Source: Streptomyces sp. TS71-3
GTDB lineage: Bacteria > Actinomycetota > Actinomycetes > Streptomycetales > Streptomycetaceae
Length of the DNA stretch: 64,000 nucleotides
Assembly: GCF_018327685.1 (NCBI RefSeq)
Contig: NZ_BNEL01000001.1
Coordinates: forward strand, 5,022,001 to 5,086,000
Reading direction: 5' to 3'
The translations under genes and the position numbers were made by a program. How positions within the stretch are numbered: position 1 is the stretch's first letter; each line of letters opens with the position of its first letter. Below, piece after piece: positions 1 to 8,995 of the stretch. Under the pieces are notes generated by a model, which saw nothing but the letters and a program-made list of their open reading frames with translations, was not told the DNA's origin and ran no database searches.

Positions 1-2
1 TC

Positions 3-227
3 TACGCGGACGACCACACCGTCTGGGCGGTGCACGGCAAGCCGGTGGAGAGCACGGCGCCGGTGACCGCCTCGGACGCGACACCCGACGCGAGCGCCGG
101 CCCCGGGGCCGGGGTCCCCTCCGGTGGTGCGGCGGCGGCTTCCGGCGGCGCCTCGGCGGGCGGCGGCCCCGCGGCCCCTCCCGCCTCCGCCGGCCCCGTG
201 CCCGCAGACCGGGGGACGGCGCCGTGA
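3..227 (+). CDS. C-terminal end of an unidentified protein (5' truncated)
   Basis: The reading frame is open from the first base and stops at TGA 225-227. After about 17 ordinary residues (YADDHTVWAVHGKPVES) it becomes a tail of about 55 residues made almost only of Ala, Gly, Pro and Ser, typical of disordered ends of Streptomyces membrane or secreted proteins. The family cannot be named from this remnant. It runs in the same direction as the TetR gene that follows about 50 bases later, so the two may be cotranscribed. Confidence 0.6.
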   Translation, partial: YADDHTVWAVHGKPVESTAPVTASDATPDASAGPGAGVPSGGAAAASGGASAGGGPAAPPASAGPVPADRGTAP

Positions 228-254
228 GATCCGCGGGAAGAGGTACGCGATAGC

Positions 255-362
255 GTCGGCCGGGAAGTGGCACGGGGTGATGTCCGCGGAGGAGAGGCAT
301 CAGGTGACGTCCGCAGGAGAGAAGACCGGGCTCGCGTCCGCCGAGGAGGCGCACGGAGAATT
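255..362 (+). repeat. Four degenerate 27-bp tandem units at the start of a TetR gene
   Basis: Units begin at 255, 282, 309 and 336, each opening with GTC(C/G)G. The array spans the proposed start codon at 280. Because 27 is a multiple of three the array stays in frame and encodes nine-residue units of the form SAEERHQVT, SAGEKTGLA, SAEEAHGEL. They form a variable extension in front of the conserved TetR domain. Confidence 0.75.
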
Positions 363-960
363 GGGCGCGCTGCGCCGCCCGCCCCTGCAACGCCGCAGCG
401 TGGCACGGCTCGGCCGGATCCTCGACGCCTGCGCCGAACTCCTCGACGAGGTGGGCTACGACGGCCTGAGCACCCGCGCGGTCGCCGAGCGGGCCGGCGT
501 CGCCGTCGGCTCTGTCTACCGCTTCTTCGGCAACAAGCGCGCCATGGCCGACGCGCTCGCCGCACGGAACCTGGAGCGCTACGCCGAACGCGTCACCGAG
601 CGGCTGGCGGGGATCGGTCCGGGGGACTGGCGTGGTGCGACGGACGCCGTGCTCGACGAGTACGTCGCCATGAAACGCACCGCGCCCGGCTTCACGCTGG
701 TCGACTTCGGCAACCAGATCCCCGTCGGCACCCCGACCGCCGCCCCCAACCTCCAGGTGGCGGCGCGGCTCACCGAACTGCTCTCCGGCCACCTGGGCCG
801 CCCGCCGGACATCGCCGTGCGCCGGGCCGTCCTGGTAGCGGTCGAGTCGGCCGACGCGCTGGTCCGCCTGGCGTTCCGGATGGACCCGGCCGGCGACCCC
901 GCGCTGGTCGAGGAGACCCGGGCGCTGCTGCGGCGGTACCTGGCCGGCGTCCTCGACTGA
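280..960 (+). CDS. TetR/AcrR family transcriptional regulator
   Basis: A 226-residue one-component repressor. The helix-turn-helix lies at about residues 45-90 (LDEVGYDGLSTRAVAERAG, then SVYRFFGNK), followed by a divergent ligand-binding domain ending in LLRRYLAGVLD. The start is uncertain: ATG 280 lies inside a 27-bp repeat array and has no strong ribosome-binding site, and the frame is open further upstream. The first 35 residues are repeat-encoded and probably not part of the fold. The target is unknown; the next gene is a molybdopterin oxidoreductase about 480 bases downstream, so the regulator may act on the upstream gene or on itself. Confidence 0.85.
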   Translation: MSAEERHQVTSAGEKTGLASAEEAHGELGALRRPPLQRRSVARLGRILDACAELLDEVGYDGLSTRAVAERAGVAVGSVYRFFGNKRAMADALAARNLERYAERVTERLAGIGPGDWRGATDAVLDEYVAMKRTAPGFTLVDFGNQIPVGTPTAAPNLQVAARLTELLSGHLGRPPDIAVRRAVLVAVESADALVRLAFRMDPAGDPALVEETRALLRRYLAGVLD

Positions 961-1439
961 GTGCCCCGGCGGAGGGCCGAAGTCCTCGGGAGTGCCGTTT
1001 GCGGCCGGTGGCGGGCCGCGGGTCTCGTCGTGGCTGGTGGCTCAGTTCCCCGCGCCCCTTGCGGACTGCGGGTCTCGTCGTGGCTGGTGCCTCCCCCTGC
1101 CGTGAGGGCGTGGGAGGTACCCCCGCCCCGCGCCCCTCCGGGGCGCTGCCCCACGTTCCGGCTCGCCCAGGGAGGGGTGCGGGGATGGGGGTACCTCCCA
1201 CACTCTTAAAGCAGTGGGGGAGCGATCGGCCACGACGGGCCGTCAGGTCGCCACCGGCCGCAAGGGGCAGGCCCTTTCGCGGCACGCCACCCGCAGGGAC
1301 CCACCACCGCGCGTGCCGGGCGGCGCGCGCTCCGTGACGTCTCGTGAGGGGGTCTGCCGTTCGTCCTTACTCGTCGGTAGGCTCAGGACGTTCGCCCGTC
1401 CTTGCAGCCGTGCGCCGACCACCAACCAGGGGAGCGCCC
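961..1439. other. Intergenic region with dispersed and inverted repeats, no gene
   Basis: No convincing coding sequence in 479 bases. It contains a 22-base direct repeat at 1018-1039 and 1068-1089, between them the Streptomyces-type motif CAGTTCCCCGCGCCCCT (1043-1059), which recurs in opposite orientation at 44105 and 44225, and a long imperfect inverted repeat (1110-1201). The promoter of the molybdopterin oxidoreductase presumably lies in the last 150 bases. Confidence 0.6.
1110..1201. repeat. Long imperfect inverted repeat
   Basis: GTGGGAGGTACCCCC at 1110-1124 is exactly inverted at 1187-1201. The pairing continues inward (CCCCGCGCCCCTCC against GGAGGGGTGCGGGG), giving arms of about 30 bases. 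It could fold into a strong hairpin and act as a terminator for the TetR gene, or be a small mobile-type repeat. Confidence 0.65.
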
Positions 1440-3773
1440 ATGACCGCGACACCCGTAGCCCACGACGCCCCGGCCACGAGCCGGCTCGCGGTACGCACCG
1501 CGCTGCGCATCTGCCCGCTCTGCGAGGCCACGTGCGGGCTGTCGCTCACCATCGAGGACGGCCGGGTGACCGGTGCACGCGGAGACCGCGACGACGTGTT
1601 CAGCCGCGGGTTCATCTGCCCCAAGGGAGCGTCGTTCGGCGCCCTGGACGCCGACCCCGACCGGCTCCGCACCCCCCTGGTGCGCGAGGACGGCGAGCTC
1701 CGCGAGGCGAGCTGGGACGAGGCCTTCGACGCGGTGGCCGCCGGACTGCGCCCGCTCGTCGAGGCCCAGGGCCCGCACGCCGTGGGCGTCGTCCTCGGCA
1801 ACCCCAACGTGCACACCATGGCCGGGGCGCTGTACCCGCCGGTGCTGCTCGGCGCGCTCGGCACCCGGAGCCTCTTCACGGCCAGCACCGTCGACCAGAT
1901 GCCCAAGCACGTCTCCAGCGGGCTGCTGTTCGGCGACCCCTTCGCCATCCCGGTGCCCGACCTGGACCGCACCGACCACCTGCTGCTGATCGGGGCGAAC
2001 CCGGTCGAGTCCAACGGCAGCCTGTGCACGGCGCCCGACTTCCCCGGCCGGCTCAAGGCGCTGCGCGCCCGCGGCGGCACCCTGACCGTGATCGACCCCC
2101 GGCGCACCCGCACCGCCCGCCTCGCCGACCGGCACGTGGCGATACGCCCCGGCACCGACGCGCTGCTGCTCGCCGCGGTGGCCCAGGTGCTGTTCGCCGA
2201 GGACCTGGTGCGCCCCGGCGTGCTCGCCGACCACGTGGACGGCCTCGAAGGCGTCCGGGACGCGCTGGCCGACCTCACCCCCGAGGCCGTCGCCGCCGCG
2301 TGCGACGTGCCCGCCGGCACCATACGGGCGCTGGCCGGGGAGCTGGCCGCCGCGCCCACCGCCGCGGTCTACGGCAGGGTCGGCAGCAACACCGTCGCCT
2401 TCGGCACCCTCACGAGCTGGCTGGTCGACGTGCTGAACGTGCTCACCGGCAACCTCGACCGCCCCGGCGGCGCACTCTTCCCGCTGTCCGCCACCGACCG
2501 CGCCCCGAGGCGGCCGGGCCCCGGGAAGGGCTTCACCCTCGGCCGCTGGCGCAGCCGGGTGAGCGGCCACCCCGAGGCCAAGGGCGAGCTGCCGCTGGCC
2601 GCGCTCGCCGAGGAGATCGACACCCCGGGTCAGGGCGGCCCTGACAGCCCGGCGAGCGGTCCGCTGCGCGCCCTGATCACCATCGCCGCCAACCCGGTGC
2701 TCTCCGCGCCGGACGGCGCGCGACTGGAGCAGGCCCTCGGATCCCTGGACTTCATGGTCGCGGTGGACCCGTACCTGAACGAGACCACCCGCCACGCCGA
2801 CGTGGTGCTGCCCCCGCCGCCGCCCTCGCAGAGCGCCCACTACGACTTCGCGTTCAACCTCTTCGCGGTGCGCAACCAGGCCCGTTACACGCCCGCCGCC
2901 GTCCCGCTCGACGCGGACCGGATGGCGGAGACGGAGATCCACGCCCGGCTCGTCGCCGCCGCGGCCGGCATGCACGGCGCGGGACCGGACGCCGTCGACG
3001 ATCTGGTGGTCCGCCAGACCCTCGGCAAGGCGGTCGCCGATCCTGAGTCTCCCGTGCACGGCCAGGACCCCGCGGCGCTCGCGGCACGGCTCACCGGTGA
3101 GGACGGCCCCGAGCGGCGGCTCGACATGATGCTGCGCCTCGGTCCGTACGGGGACGGGTTCGGCGCCGATCCCGAGGGGCTGAATCTCGGGCGCCTGCGC
3201 GCGCACCCGCACGGCATCGACCTCGGTCCGCTCCGGTCCCGGCTGCCCGGACCGCTCAGGACCCGCAGCGGACGCATCGAGCTCCTCCCCGCCGCCATAG
3301 CGGGCGACCTGCCGCGCCTGAAGGCGGTGCTCGCGGGAGCGGCCGGACCCGGCGAGGCCGCGGACTCAGGCGCGCTGCTGCTGGTGGGCCGCCGCCACCT
3401 GCGGTCCAACAACAGCTGGATGCACAACATCACGCCCCTCACCGGCGGATCCAACCAATGCACCCTCCAGGTCCACCCCGACGACGCGGACCGGCTCGGC
3501 CTGGCCGACGGCGCACCGGTGCGGATCACGGGACCCGGCGGGACGGTCACCGCGCCCGCGGAGTTCACCGACACCGTGCGCCCCGGCGTGGTCAGCCTGC
3601 CGCACGGCTGGGGGCACGACCGTCCCGGCACCCGGATGCGCGTGGCGGCCCGCAACCCCGGCGCCAACGTCAACCAGCTCCTGGACGCCGCCGCCCTTGA
3701 CCCGCTCTCCGGCAACGCGGTGCTGAACGGCGTCCCCGTCCGGCTCGCGGCGGCCGCCGTGGCGGAGACCTGA
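1440..3773 (+). CDS. Molybdopterin-dependent oxidoreductase (formate-dehydrogenase/BisC-like)
   Basis: A 777-residue member of the Mo/W-bis-MGD oxidoreductase family. An N-terminal 4Fe-4S site is formed by Cys25, Cys28, Cys32 and Cys60 (CPLCEATC ... GFICPKG). The molybdopterin domain follows, and a C-terminal dinucleotide-binding domain starts near HNITPLTGGSNQ and QVHPDDADRLGLADG. No signal peptide is visible, so it is probably cytoplasmic. ATG 1440 is preceded by GGGGAG. No electron-transfer subunit or maturation gene is adjacent, so the substrate cannot be assigned; such solitary enzymes are often annotated as formate dehydrogenase or assimilatory reductase. The aldehyde and alcohol dehydrogenases just downstream are separated by 116 bases. 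Confidence 0.9.
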   Translation: MTATPVAHDAPATSRLAVRTALRICPLCEATCGLSLTIEDGRVTGARGDRDDVFSRGFICPKGASFGALDADPDRLRTPLVREDGELREASWDEAFDAVAAGLRPLVEAQGPHAVGVVLGNPNVHTMAGALYPPVLLGALGTRSLFTASTVDQMPKHVSSGLLFGDPFAIPVPDLDRTDHLLLIGANPVESNGSLCTAPDFPGRLKALRARGGTLTVIDPRRTRTARLADRHVAIRPGTDALLLAAVAQVLFAEDLVRPGVLADHVDGLEGVRDALADLTPEAVAAACDVPAGTIRALAGELAAAPTAAVYGRVGSNTVAFGTLTSWLVDVLNVLTGNLDRPGGALFPLSATDRAPRRPGPGKGFTLGRWRSRVSGHPEAKGELPLAALAEEIDTPGQGGPDSPASGPLRALITIAANPVLSAPDGARLEQALGSLDFMVAVDPYLNETTRHADVVLPPPPPSQSAHYDFAFNLFAVRNQARYTPAAVPLDADRMAETEIHARLVAAAAGMHGAGPDAVDDLVVRQTLGKAVADPESPVHGQDPAALAARLTGEDGPERRLDMMLRLGPYGDGFGADPEGLNLGRLRAHPHGIDLGPLRSRLPGPLRTRSGRIELLPAAIAGDLPRLKAVLAGAAGPGEAADSGALLLVGRRHLRSNNSWMHNITPLTGGSNQCTLQVHPDDADRLGLADGAPVRITGPGGTVTAPAEFTDTVRPGVVSLPHGWGHDRPGTRMRVAARNPGANVNQLLDAAALDPLSGNAVLNGVPVRLAAAAVAET

Positions 3774-3889
3774 CGCGGGCCGGTACCCGGGCGGGCGGTG
3801 CCCGGCTCCATGAGTGGGCAGACACCTCCTGGCAGGAGGATCGAGCAAAGCGGTCCGCGGTCCGGCCGCGGGACGGAAGGAAGTCAGAG

Positions 3890-5347
3890 ATGGCAGACAC
3901 CGACGGCGGCACACAAGAGCGGGGCGGTCAGGAGGCGCAGGCGCCCGGGGCCGAGACCGTCCTGGTCCACGACGACATGTACATCGACGGCGAATGGCGC
4001 CCCGCCGACGGCACCGGCACCATCTCCGTCGTCGACCCGGCCACCGAGATGGAGTTCGCCCGCGTCCCGGCCGGCACCCCCGTCGACGTCGACGCGGCCG
4101 TGCGCGCCGCACGCGCCGCGCTGCCCGGCTGGGCCGCCACACCGCCCGCCGAGCGCGGCGCCCGCATCGCCGCGCTGCGGGACGCGCTGAAGGCCCAGGA
4201 GGCCGAGGCCGCCCGGATCGTCACCTCCGAACTCGGCGCCCCTCCCGGGTTCTCCAAGGCGGTGCACGTCGCCCTGCCGCTGCGCGTCCTCACCTCGTAC
4301 GCCGAACTGGCAGCCTCCCACGCCTTCGAGGAGAAGCTCGGCAACTCCACCGTGTTCCAGGAGCCGGTGGGCGTCGTCGGCGCCATCACCCCCTGGAACT
4401 ACCCCCTGCACCAGGCCGTCGCCAAGGTCGCCCCGGCCCTCGCCGCGGGCTGCACGGTCGTCCTCAAACCCGCCGAGAACACCCCGCTGACCGCCCGGGT
4501 GCTCGCCGCCGCCGCGCACGACGCGGGCCTGCCCGCGGGCGTGTTCAACGTGGTCACCGGTCTCGGCCCGGTCGCAGGGCAAGCGCTCGCCGCGCACGAG
4601 GGCGTGGACATGGTGTCCTTCACCGGCTCCACCGCGGTCGGGCGGGACATCGGCGCGAGCGCCGGCGCCGCCGTCAAGCGGGTCGCGCTGGAACTGGGCG
4701 GCAAGTCCGCCAACGTCATCCTGCCGGGCGCCGACCTGGCGCGCGCGGTGAACGTCGGCGTCGCGCAGCTCATGGCCAACTCCGGGCAGACCTGCCACGC
4801 CTGGTCCAGAATGCTGGTGCACGCGGACGAGTACGACGAGGCGGTCGCCCTCGCCGAGGCCGCCGCCGCCAAGTACGCGGACCGCGTCGGGCCCCTCGTC
4901 AGCGCCCGGCAGCGCGACCGGGTGCGCGGCTACATAGACCAGGGCGTCGCCGAGGGCGCCCGCCTGGTGACCGGCGGCAGCGACGCGCCCCGCTCGCCGG
5001 GCTACTACGTCAGCCCCACCGTCTTCGCCGACGTCACCCCCGACATGACCATCGCGCAGGAGGAGATCTTCGGCCCGGTGCTCGCCATCCTGCGCTACCG
5101 GGACGAGGACGACGCGCTGCGGATCGCCAACGCCACCGTCTACGGCCTCGGGGGCGGGGTGTGGGCCGGTGACGAGGCCGAGGCCGTTGCCTTCGCCCGC
5201 CGCATGGACACCGGCCAGATCGACATCAACGGCGGCCGGTTCAACCCGCTCGCCCCCTTCGGCGGCTACAAGCAGTCCGGGGTCGGCCGTGAACTCGGCC
5301 CGCACGGCCTCGCCGAGTACCTCCAGACCAAGTCCCTGCAGTTCTGA
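3890..5347 (+). CDS. NAD(P)-dependent aldehyde dehydrogenase
   Basis: A 485-residue ALDH-superfamily enzyme that oxidises an aldehyde to its acid. The catalytic general base Glu268 ([10 protein letters not shown]) and nucleophile Cys302 (NSGQTCHAW) are present, with the cofactor motifs [18 protein letters not shown] and [10 protein letters not shown]. The first 25 residues are a polar extension. A good GGAAGG ribosome-binding site precedes ATG 3890. The alcohol dehydrogenase begins about 22 bases after the stop, so the pair probably turns an alcohol into an acid via the aldehyde. The substrate is not shown by the sequence. Confidence 0.93.
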   Translation: MADTDGGTQERGGQEAQAPGAETVLVHDDMYIDGEWRPADGTGTISVVDPATEMEFARVPAGTPVDVDAAVRAARAALPGWAATPPAERGARIAALRDALKAQEAEAARIVTSELGAPPGFSKAVHVALPLRVLTSYAELAASHAFEEKLGNSTVFQEPVGVVGAITPWNYPLHQAVAKVAPALAAGCTVVLKPAENTPLTARVLAAAAHDAGLPAGVFNVVTGLGPVAGQALAAHEGVDMVSFTGSTAVGRDIGASAGAAVKRVALELGGKSANVILPGADLARAVNVGVAQLMANSGQTCHAWSRMLVHADEYDEAVALAEAAAAKYADRVGPLVSARQRDRVRGYIDQGVAEGARLVTGGSDAPRSPGYYVSPTVFADVTPDMTIAQEEIFGPVLAILRYRDEDDALRIANATVYGLGGGVWAGDEAEAVAFARRMDTGQIDINGGRFNPLAPFGGYKQSGVGRELGPHGLAEYLQTKSLQF

Positions 5348-5369
5348 GCCCCGTCAGGAGAACGTGATC

Positions 5370-6449
5370 GTGGTCCGCGCCGCCGTCCTGCCAGCAGTCG
5401 GCTCTCCTCTGGAGATCGCCGAGATAGACCTCCCCGAGCCCGGGCCCGGACAGGTGCGGGTGCGCTTGACCGCGGCCGGCGTCTGCCACTCCGACCTGTC
5501 GCTGTCCAACGGCACCATGCGGGTTCCGGTGCCCGCCGTGCTCGGGCACGAGGGCGCCGGCACCGTCGTCTCCGTCGGCGACGGCGTCGACCACGTCCGC
5601 GCCGGCGACGACGTGGTCCTCAACTGGGCCCCGTCCTGCGGCCTCTGCCACGCCTGCGGTCTTGGCGAGGTGTGGCTCTGCGAGAGGGCCCTCACCGGAT
5701 CGGGGAACGTCTACGCGCGCCGCGCCGACGGCACCGACCTGCACCCCGGCCTGAACGTCGCCGCGTTCGCGGAGGAGACCGTCGTCGCGGCCGGCTGCGT
5801 GCTGCCCGCACCGCACGGCGTGCCGCTGACGGACGCGGCGCTGCTCGGCTGCGCCGTGCTCACCGGCTACGGGGCCGTGCACTATTCGGCCCAGGTGAAG
5901 GTGGGCGAGTCGGTGGCCGTCTTCGGGGCCGGGGGAGTGGGGCTCGCCACGCTCCAGGCGGCCCGGATAGCCGGCGCGGAGACCATCATCGCCGTCGACG
6001 TCGCACCCGCGAAGGAGGAACTGGCCCGCGCGGCCGGCGCCACCGAGTTCGTGGTCGCCTCGGACCGCACCCCCAAGGAGATCCGCCGGCTCACCGGCGG
6101 CCACGGCGCGGACGTCGCGTTGGAGTGCGCGGGCCGTGCCGTCGCCATCCGAGCCGCCTGGGAGTCCACCCGCCGCGGCGGCCGGACGACGGTCGTCGGC
6201 ATCGGCGGCAAGGACCAGGAGGTCACGTTCAACGCCCTGGAACTCTTCCACTGGTCCCGCACCCTGACGGGCTGCGTCTTCGGCAACTCCGCCCCGGCCC
6301 GCGACCTGCCCGTACTGGCGGAACACATCCGCGCCGGCCGCCTCGACCCCGGCACCCTCGTCACGGACCGCATCACGCTGGACGACATCCCCGGCGCGTT
6401 CGAGAACATGACGGCGGGCAAGGGAGGCCGGGCACTGGTGGTGTTCTAG
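5370..6449 (+). CDS. Zinc-dependent alcohol dehydrogenase (MDR family)
   Basis: A 359-residue medium-chain dehydrogenase. Catalytic-zinc ligands occur in GVCHSD and GHEGAG, the structural-zinc lobe is CGLCHACGLGEVWLC, and the Rossmann motif is GAGGVGL. The spacing resembles class III/aryl-alcohol type enzymes. Two in-frame GTG codons are possible starts (5364 and 5370); 5370 is preferred because it sits nine bases after AGGAG while 5364 is only three bases away. It is translationally close to the aldehyde dehydrogenase and likely works in the same pathway. Confidence 0.92.
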   Translation: MVRAAVLPAVGSPLEIAEIDLPEPGPGQVRVRLTAAGVCHSDLSLSNGTMRVPVPAVLGHEGAGTVVSVGDGVDHVRAGDDVVLNWAPSCGLCHACGLGEVWLCERALTGSGNVYARRADGTDLHPGLNVAAFAEETVVAAGCVLPAPHGVPLTDAALLGCAVLTGYGAVHYSAQVKVGESVAVFGAGGVGLATLQAARIAGAETIIAVDVAPAKEELARAAGATEFVVASDRTPKEIRRLTGGHGADVALECAGRAVAIRAAWESTRRGGRTTVVGIGGKDQEVTFNALELFHWSRTLTGCVFGNSAPARDLPVLAEHIRAGRLDPGTLVTDRITLDDIPGAFENMTAGKGGRALVVF

Positions 6450-6643
6450 GGGGGCTCGCCGGGCAGCTCGGAGGCGGGTGACGGGAGTTGAGTAACAGGC
6501 CCGAGGCGCTGCGGTGGGACGAGGAGCGTCCGCGTCCGCCGAGGCGGCGACCCGGCATACGCGTTCCCCTGGCCCGACCAGCCGCCGGTGCGCCGCCGGT
6601 CCTGAGCGGGTAGCCCGCGCCGCCCGAGGGCGCGTCCCGGGGG

Positions 6644-7285
6644 TCAGCCTGCGGTGGCCGACTGCTCGTACTGCTGGGCGAGCCCCTCCAGCAGGGCGCT
6701 GAGGCCGGTCTCGAAGGCGCGGTCGTCGATCTTCTGCTGGCGCTCGGCGAGCAGGTGCGCCTGGCCGAGGTGGGGGTAGTCCCCGGGGTCGTACGCGGCC
6801 GCGTCGTCGACGAAGCCGCCGGCGAAGGAGCCGAGGGCGGAGCCCATCACGAAGTAGCGCATCAGGGCGCCGATGGAGGTGGCCTGGGCGGGCGGCCAGC
6901 CCGCGTCGACCATCGCGCCGAAGACCGCGTCCGCGAGCCGGAGCGCGGCGGGGCGGCGGCCGGGGCCGGACGCCAGCACCGGCACGATGTGCGGGTGGGC
7001 GCGGAGCGCGGCGCGGTAGGAGACCGCCCACTCGTGCAGCGCGTCCCGCCAGTTCCGGCCGTCCTCGAACATCGACAGGTCGACCTGGGCGCTCACCGAG
7101 TCCGCCACCGCCTCCAGGATCTCGTCCTTGGTGCGGAAGTGGTTGTAGAGCGAGGGGCCGCTCACCCCGAGCTCGGCGGCCAGGCGGCGTGTCGAGACGG
7201 CTGCCAGACCCTCCGCGTCCACCAGCTCGCGTGCCGTGGCGACGATGCGATCGGTGCTCAGCAGGGGCTTGCGCGGTCGGGCCAT
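6644..7285 (-). CDS. TetR family regulator with C-terminal TetR_C-like domain
   Basis: A 213-residue repressor beginning MARPRKPLLSTDRIVATA. The helix-turn-helix is at about residues 25-48 (AAELGVSGPSLYNHFRTKDE). ATG 7285 is chosen over ATG 7294 because family members start at the MARPR-like sequence. It is divergent from an acyl-CoA dehydrogenase, and a 17-bp palindrome lies between them at 7314-7330, so it likely represses both genes and is released by an acyl-CoA or related ligand. The ligand is inferred, not shown. Confidence 0.9.
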   Translation of the reverse strand: MARPRKPLLSTDRIVATARELVDAEGLAAVSTRRLAAELGVSGPSLYNHFRTKDEILEAVADSVSAQVDLSMFEDGRNWRDALHEWAVSYRAALRAHPHIVPVLASGPGRRPAALRLADAVFGAMVDAGWPPAQATSIGALMRYFVMGSALGSFAGGFVDDAAAYDPGDYPHLGQAHLLAERQQKIDDRAFETGLSALLEGLAQQYEQSATAG

Positions 7286-7313
7286 GGCGCACATAGTAGG
7301 GCTGCCGACGACA

Positions 7314-7330
7314 AACTAGCAGTGCTAATT
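7314..7330. promoter_or_regulatory. Probable TetR operator (17-bp palindrome)
   Basis: AACTAGCA-G-TGCTAATT: the TAGCA/TGCTA core is perfectly inverted and seven of eight bases per arm match. It lies in the 83-bp divergent spacer between the TetR gene and the acyl-CoA dehydrogenase, in locally A+T-rich DNA, exactly where an autoregulatory operator would be expected. Confidence 0.7.
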
Positions 7331-7368
7331 AAACGCTGCCGGAACCCACCGCCGAGGAGCGCCGTGCC

Positions 7369-8520
7369 GTGAACCTGGAACTCAGCGAGGAGCAGCACGC
7401 CGTCAGGCAGCTCGCGAAGGACTTCGTGGCGCGCGAGGTCACGCCCTACGCCACCGAGTGGGACCGGAACGAGAGCGTCGATCGGGCGATCGTGGGGAAG
7501 CTGGGCGCGGTCGGCTTCCTGGGCCTGACGCTCGACGAGGCGTACGGCGGTTCCGGCGGCGACCACCTCTCGTACTGCCTGGTCACGGAGGAGCTGGGGC
7601 GCGGGGACTCCTCGGTGCGCGGCATCGTCTCCGTCTCGCTGGGGCTGGTCGCCAAGAGCATCGGGCACTGGGGGAGCGCGGAGCAGAAGCAGCGCTGGCT
7701 GCCGGGGCTGACCTCCGGCGCGCTCGTCGGCTGCTTCGGCCTCACCGAGCCCGGCACCGGCTCCGACGCCGGGCACCTCACCACGCGCGCGGAGCGCGAC
7801 GGCGCCGACTACCGGATCACCGGCACCAAGATGTTCATCACCAACGGCACCTGGGCGGACGTGGTCCTGCTGTTCGCGCGGACCAACGACCAGCCGGGGC
7901 ACAAGGGCATCTCGGCCTTCCTGGTGCCCACCGACACCCCGGGGCTCGCCCGCCGCCCCGTCCACGGCAAGCTCGGGCTGCGCGGCCAGGCCACCGCCGA
8001 ACTCGTCCTCGACGACGTCCGCGTGCCCGCCACCGCGCTGCTCGGCCCCGAGGGCAAGGGCTTCGCGGTCGCCATGTCGGCGCTGGCCAAGGGCCGTATG
8101 TCGGTGGCCGCGGGCTGCGTCGGCATCGCCCAGGCCGCGCTGGACGCCGCCGTCGGGTACGCCACCCAGCGCGAGCAGTTCGGCGGGGTCATCGCCCGCC
8201 ACCAGCTGGTCCAGGAGCTGATCAGCGACATCTCCGTGGACGTCGACGCGGCCCGGCTGCTGACCTGGCGGGTGGCCGACCTGATCGACCGGGGCGAGCC
8301 CTTCGCCACCGAGTCCTCCAAGGCGAAGCTGTTCGCCTCCGAGGCGGCCGTGCGCGCCGCCAACAACGCCCTTCAGGTCTTCGGCGGCTACGGCTACATC
8401 GACGAGTACCCCGTGGGCAAGCTGCTCCGCGACGCGCGCGTGATGACGCTCTACGAGGGCACCAGCCAGATCCAGAAACTGGTGATAGGCCGCGCGCTCA
8501 CAGGGGTGTCGGCGTTCTGA
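7369..8520 (+). CDS. Acyl-CoA dehydrogenase
   Basis: A 383-residue FAD flavoenzyme catalysing alpha,beta-desaturation of an acyl-CoA in beta-oxidation or branched-chain amino-acid breakdown. Diagnostic stretches are FGLTEPGTGSDA (FAD/substrate loop), MFITNGTWADV, YATQREQFG and the C-terminal MTLYEGTSQIQKLVIGR, whose Glu is at the catalytic-base position of many family members. The GTG start follows GAGGAGC. It is divergent from a TetR gene with a palindrome in between. The length matches short/branched-chain types; chain specificity is not readable. Confidence 0.93.
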   Translation: MNLELSEEQHAVRQLAKDFVAREVTPYATEWDRNESVDRAIVGKLGAVGFLGLTLDEAYGGSGGDHLSYCLVTEELGRGDSSVRGIVSVSLGLVAKSIGHWGSAEQKQRWLPGLTSGALVGCFGLTEPGTGSDAGHLTTRAERDGADYRITGTKMFITNGTWADVVLLFARTNDQPGHKGISAFLVPTDTPGLARRPVHGKLGLRGQATAELVLDDVRVPATALLGPEGKGFAVAMSALAKGRMSVAAGCVGIAQAALDAAVGYATQREQFGGVIARHQLVQELISDISVDVDAARLLTWRVADLIDRGEPFATESSKAKLFASEAAVRAANNALQVFGGYGYIDEYPVGKLLRDARVMTLYEGTSQIQKLVIGRALTGVSAF

Positions 8521-8632
8521 GGGCCGGTGGTGCGAGCCCGGCGGTGGACGCGGGGGGACGCGGGCCGCTCTGAGTGACGTCTGAGTACGTGTACGGATGC
8601 GTGCGCGGCGCCGGGGGCCGAACCTTGCGGGC

Positions 8633-8920
8633 ATGAGTGACACTCCGGTCAAACAGCAGAGCACCGCCGCGTTCTACGGTCAGGCCGTCGCCTCCTTCGC
8701 CATCGCCCTGGTGGCCACGGCCGTGGGCATCTTCAACCTGAGGACGGACGCCTGGGTGCGTGCGTTCCTCGGTGTGGCCGTCCTCTATCTCGTCACCTCC
8801 GCCTTCACGTTGGCCAAGGTGGTACGGGACCGGCAGGAGGCCGGGCAGATCGTCAGCCGTGTCGACCAGGCCAGGCTGGAGAAGCTCCTGTCCGAGCACG
8901 ATCCGTTCGAGAAGCTCTGA
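8633..8920 (+). CDS. YiaA/YiaB-type two-helix inner membrane protein
   Basis: A 95-residue protein with two hydrophobic helices (about residues 18-37 and 46-63, joined by NLRTDAWVRAF) and a charged C-terminal tail ending HDPFEKL. This is the yiaAB two-helix domain layout, function unknown. ATG 8633 was chosen because the conserved part starts there. It lies between the acyl-CoA dehydrogenase and a TetR gene with no clear partnership to either. Confidence 0.8.
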   Translation: MSDTPVKQQSTAAFYGQAVASFAIALVATAVGIFNLRTDAWVRAFLGVAVLYLVTSAFTLAKVVRDRQEAGQIVSRVDQARLEKLLSEHDPFEKL

Positions 8921-8937
8921 ACCGCGCCCGGCGTTGT

Positions 8938-8954
8938 CTAAGCGCTCGCTCAGC
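8938..8954. promoter_or_regulatory. Candidate TetR operator, copy 1
   Basis: CTAAGCGCTCGCTCAGC lies 41 bases before the TetR gene at 8996. It differs at one position from the sequence at 10224-10240 in front of the MaoC gene, and is related to 15881-15896 in front of an SDR/acyl-CoA synthetase operon. The shared core suggests one regulator acting at several promoters. Confidence 0.65.
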
Positions 8955-8995
8955 GTTCCGGTATCGTGTGCGTGCTGCCACAGGAAGGGGCCCTG

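Noticed and set aside
1383..3212. A 609-codon minus-strand frame opposite the molybdopterin oxidoreductase
   Set aside because: Shadow of a well-supported gene with an intact iron-sulfur motif on the other strand.
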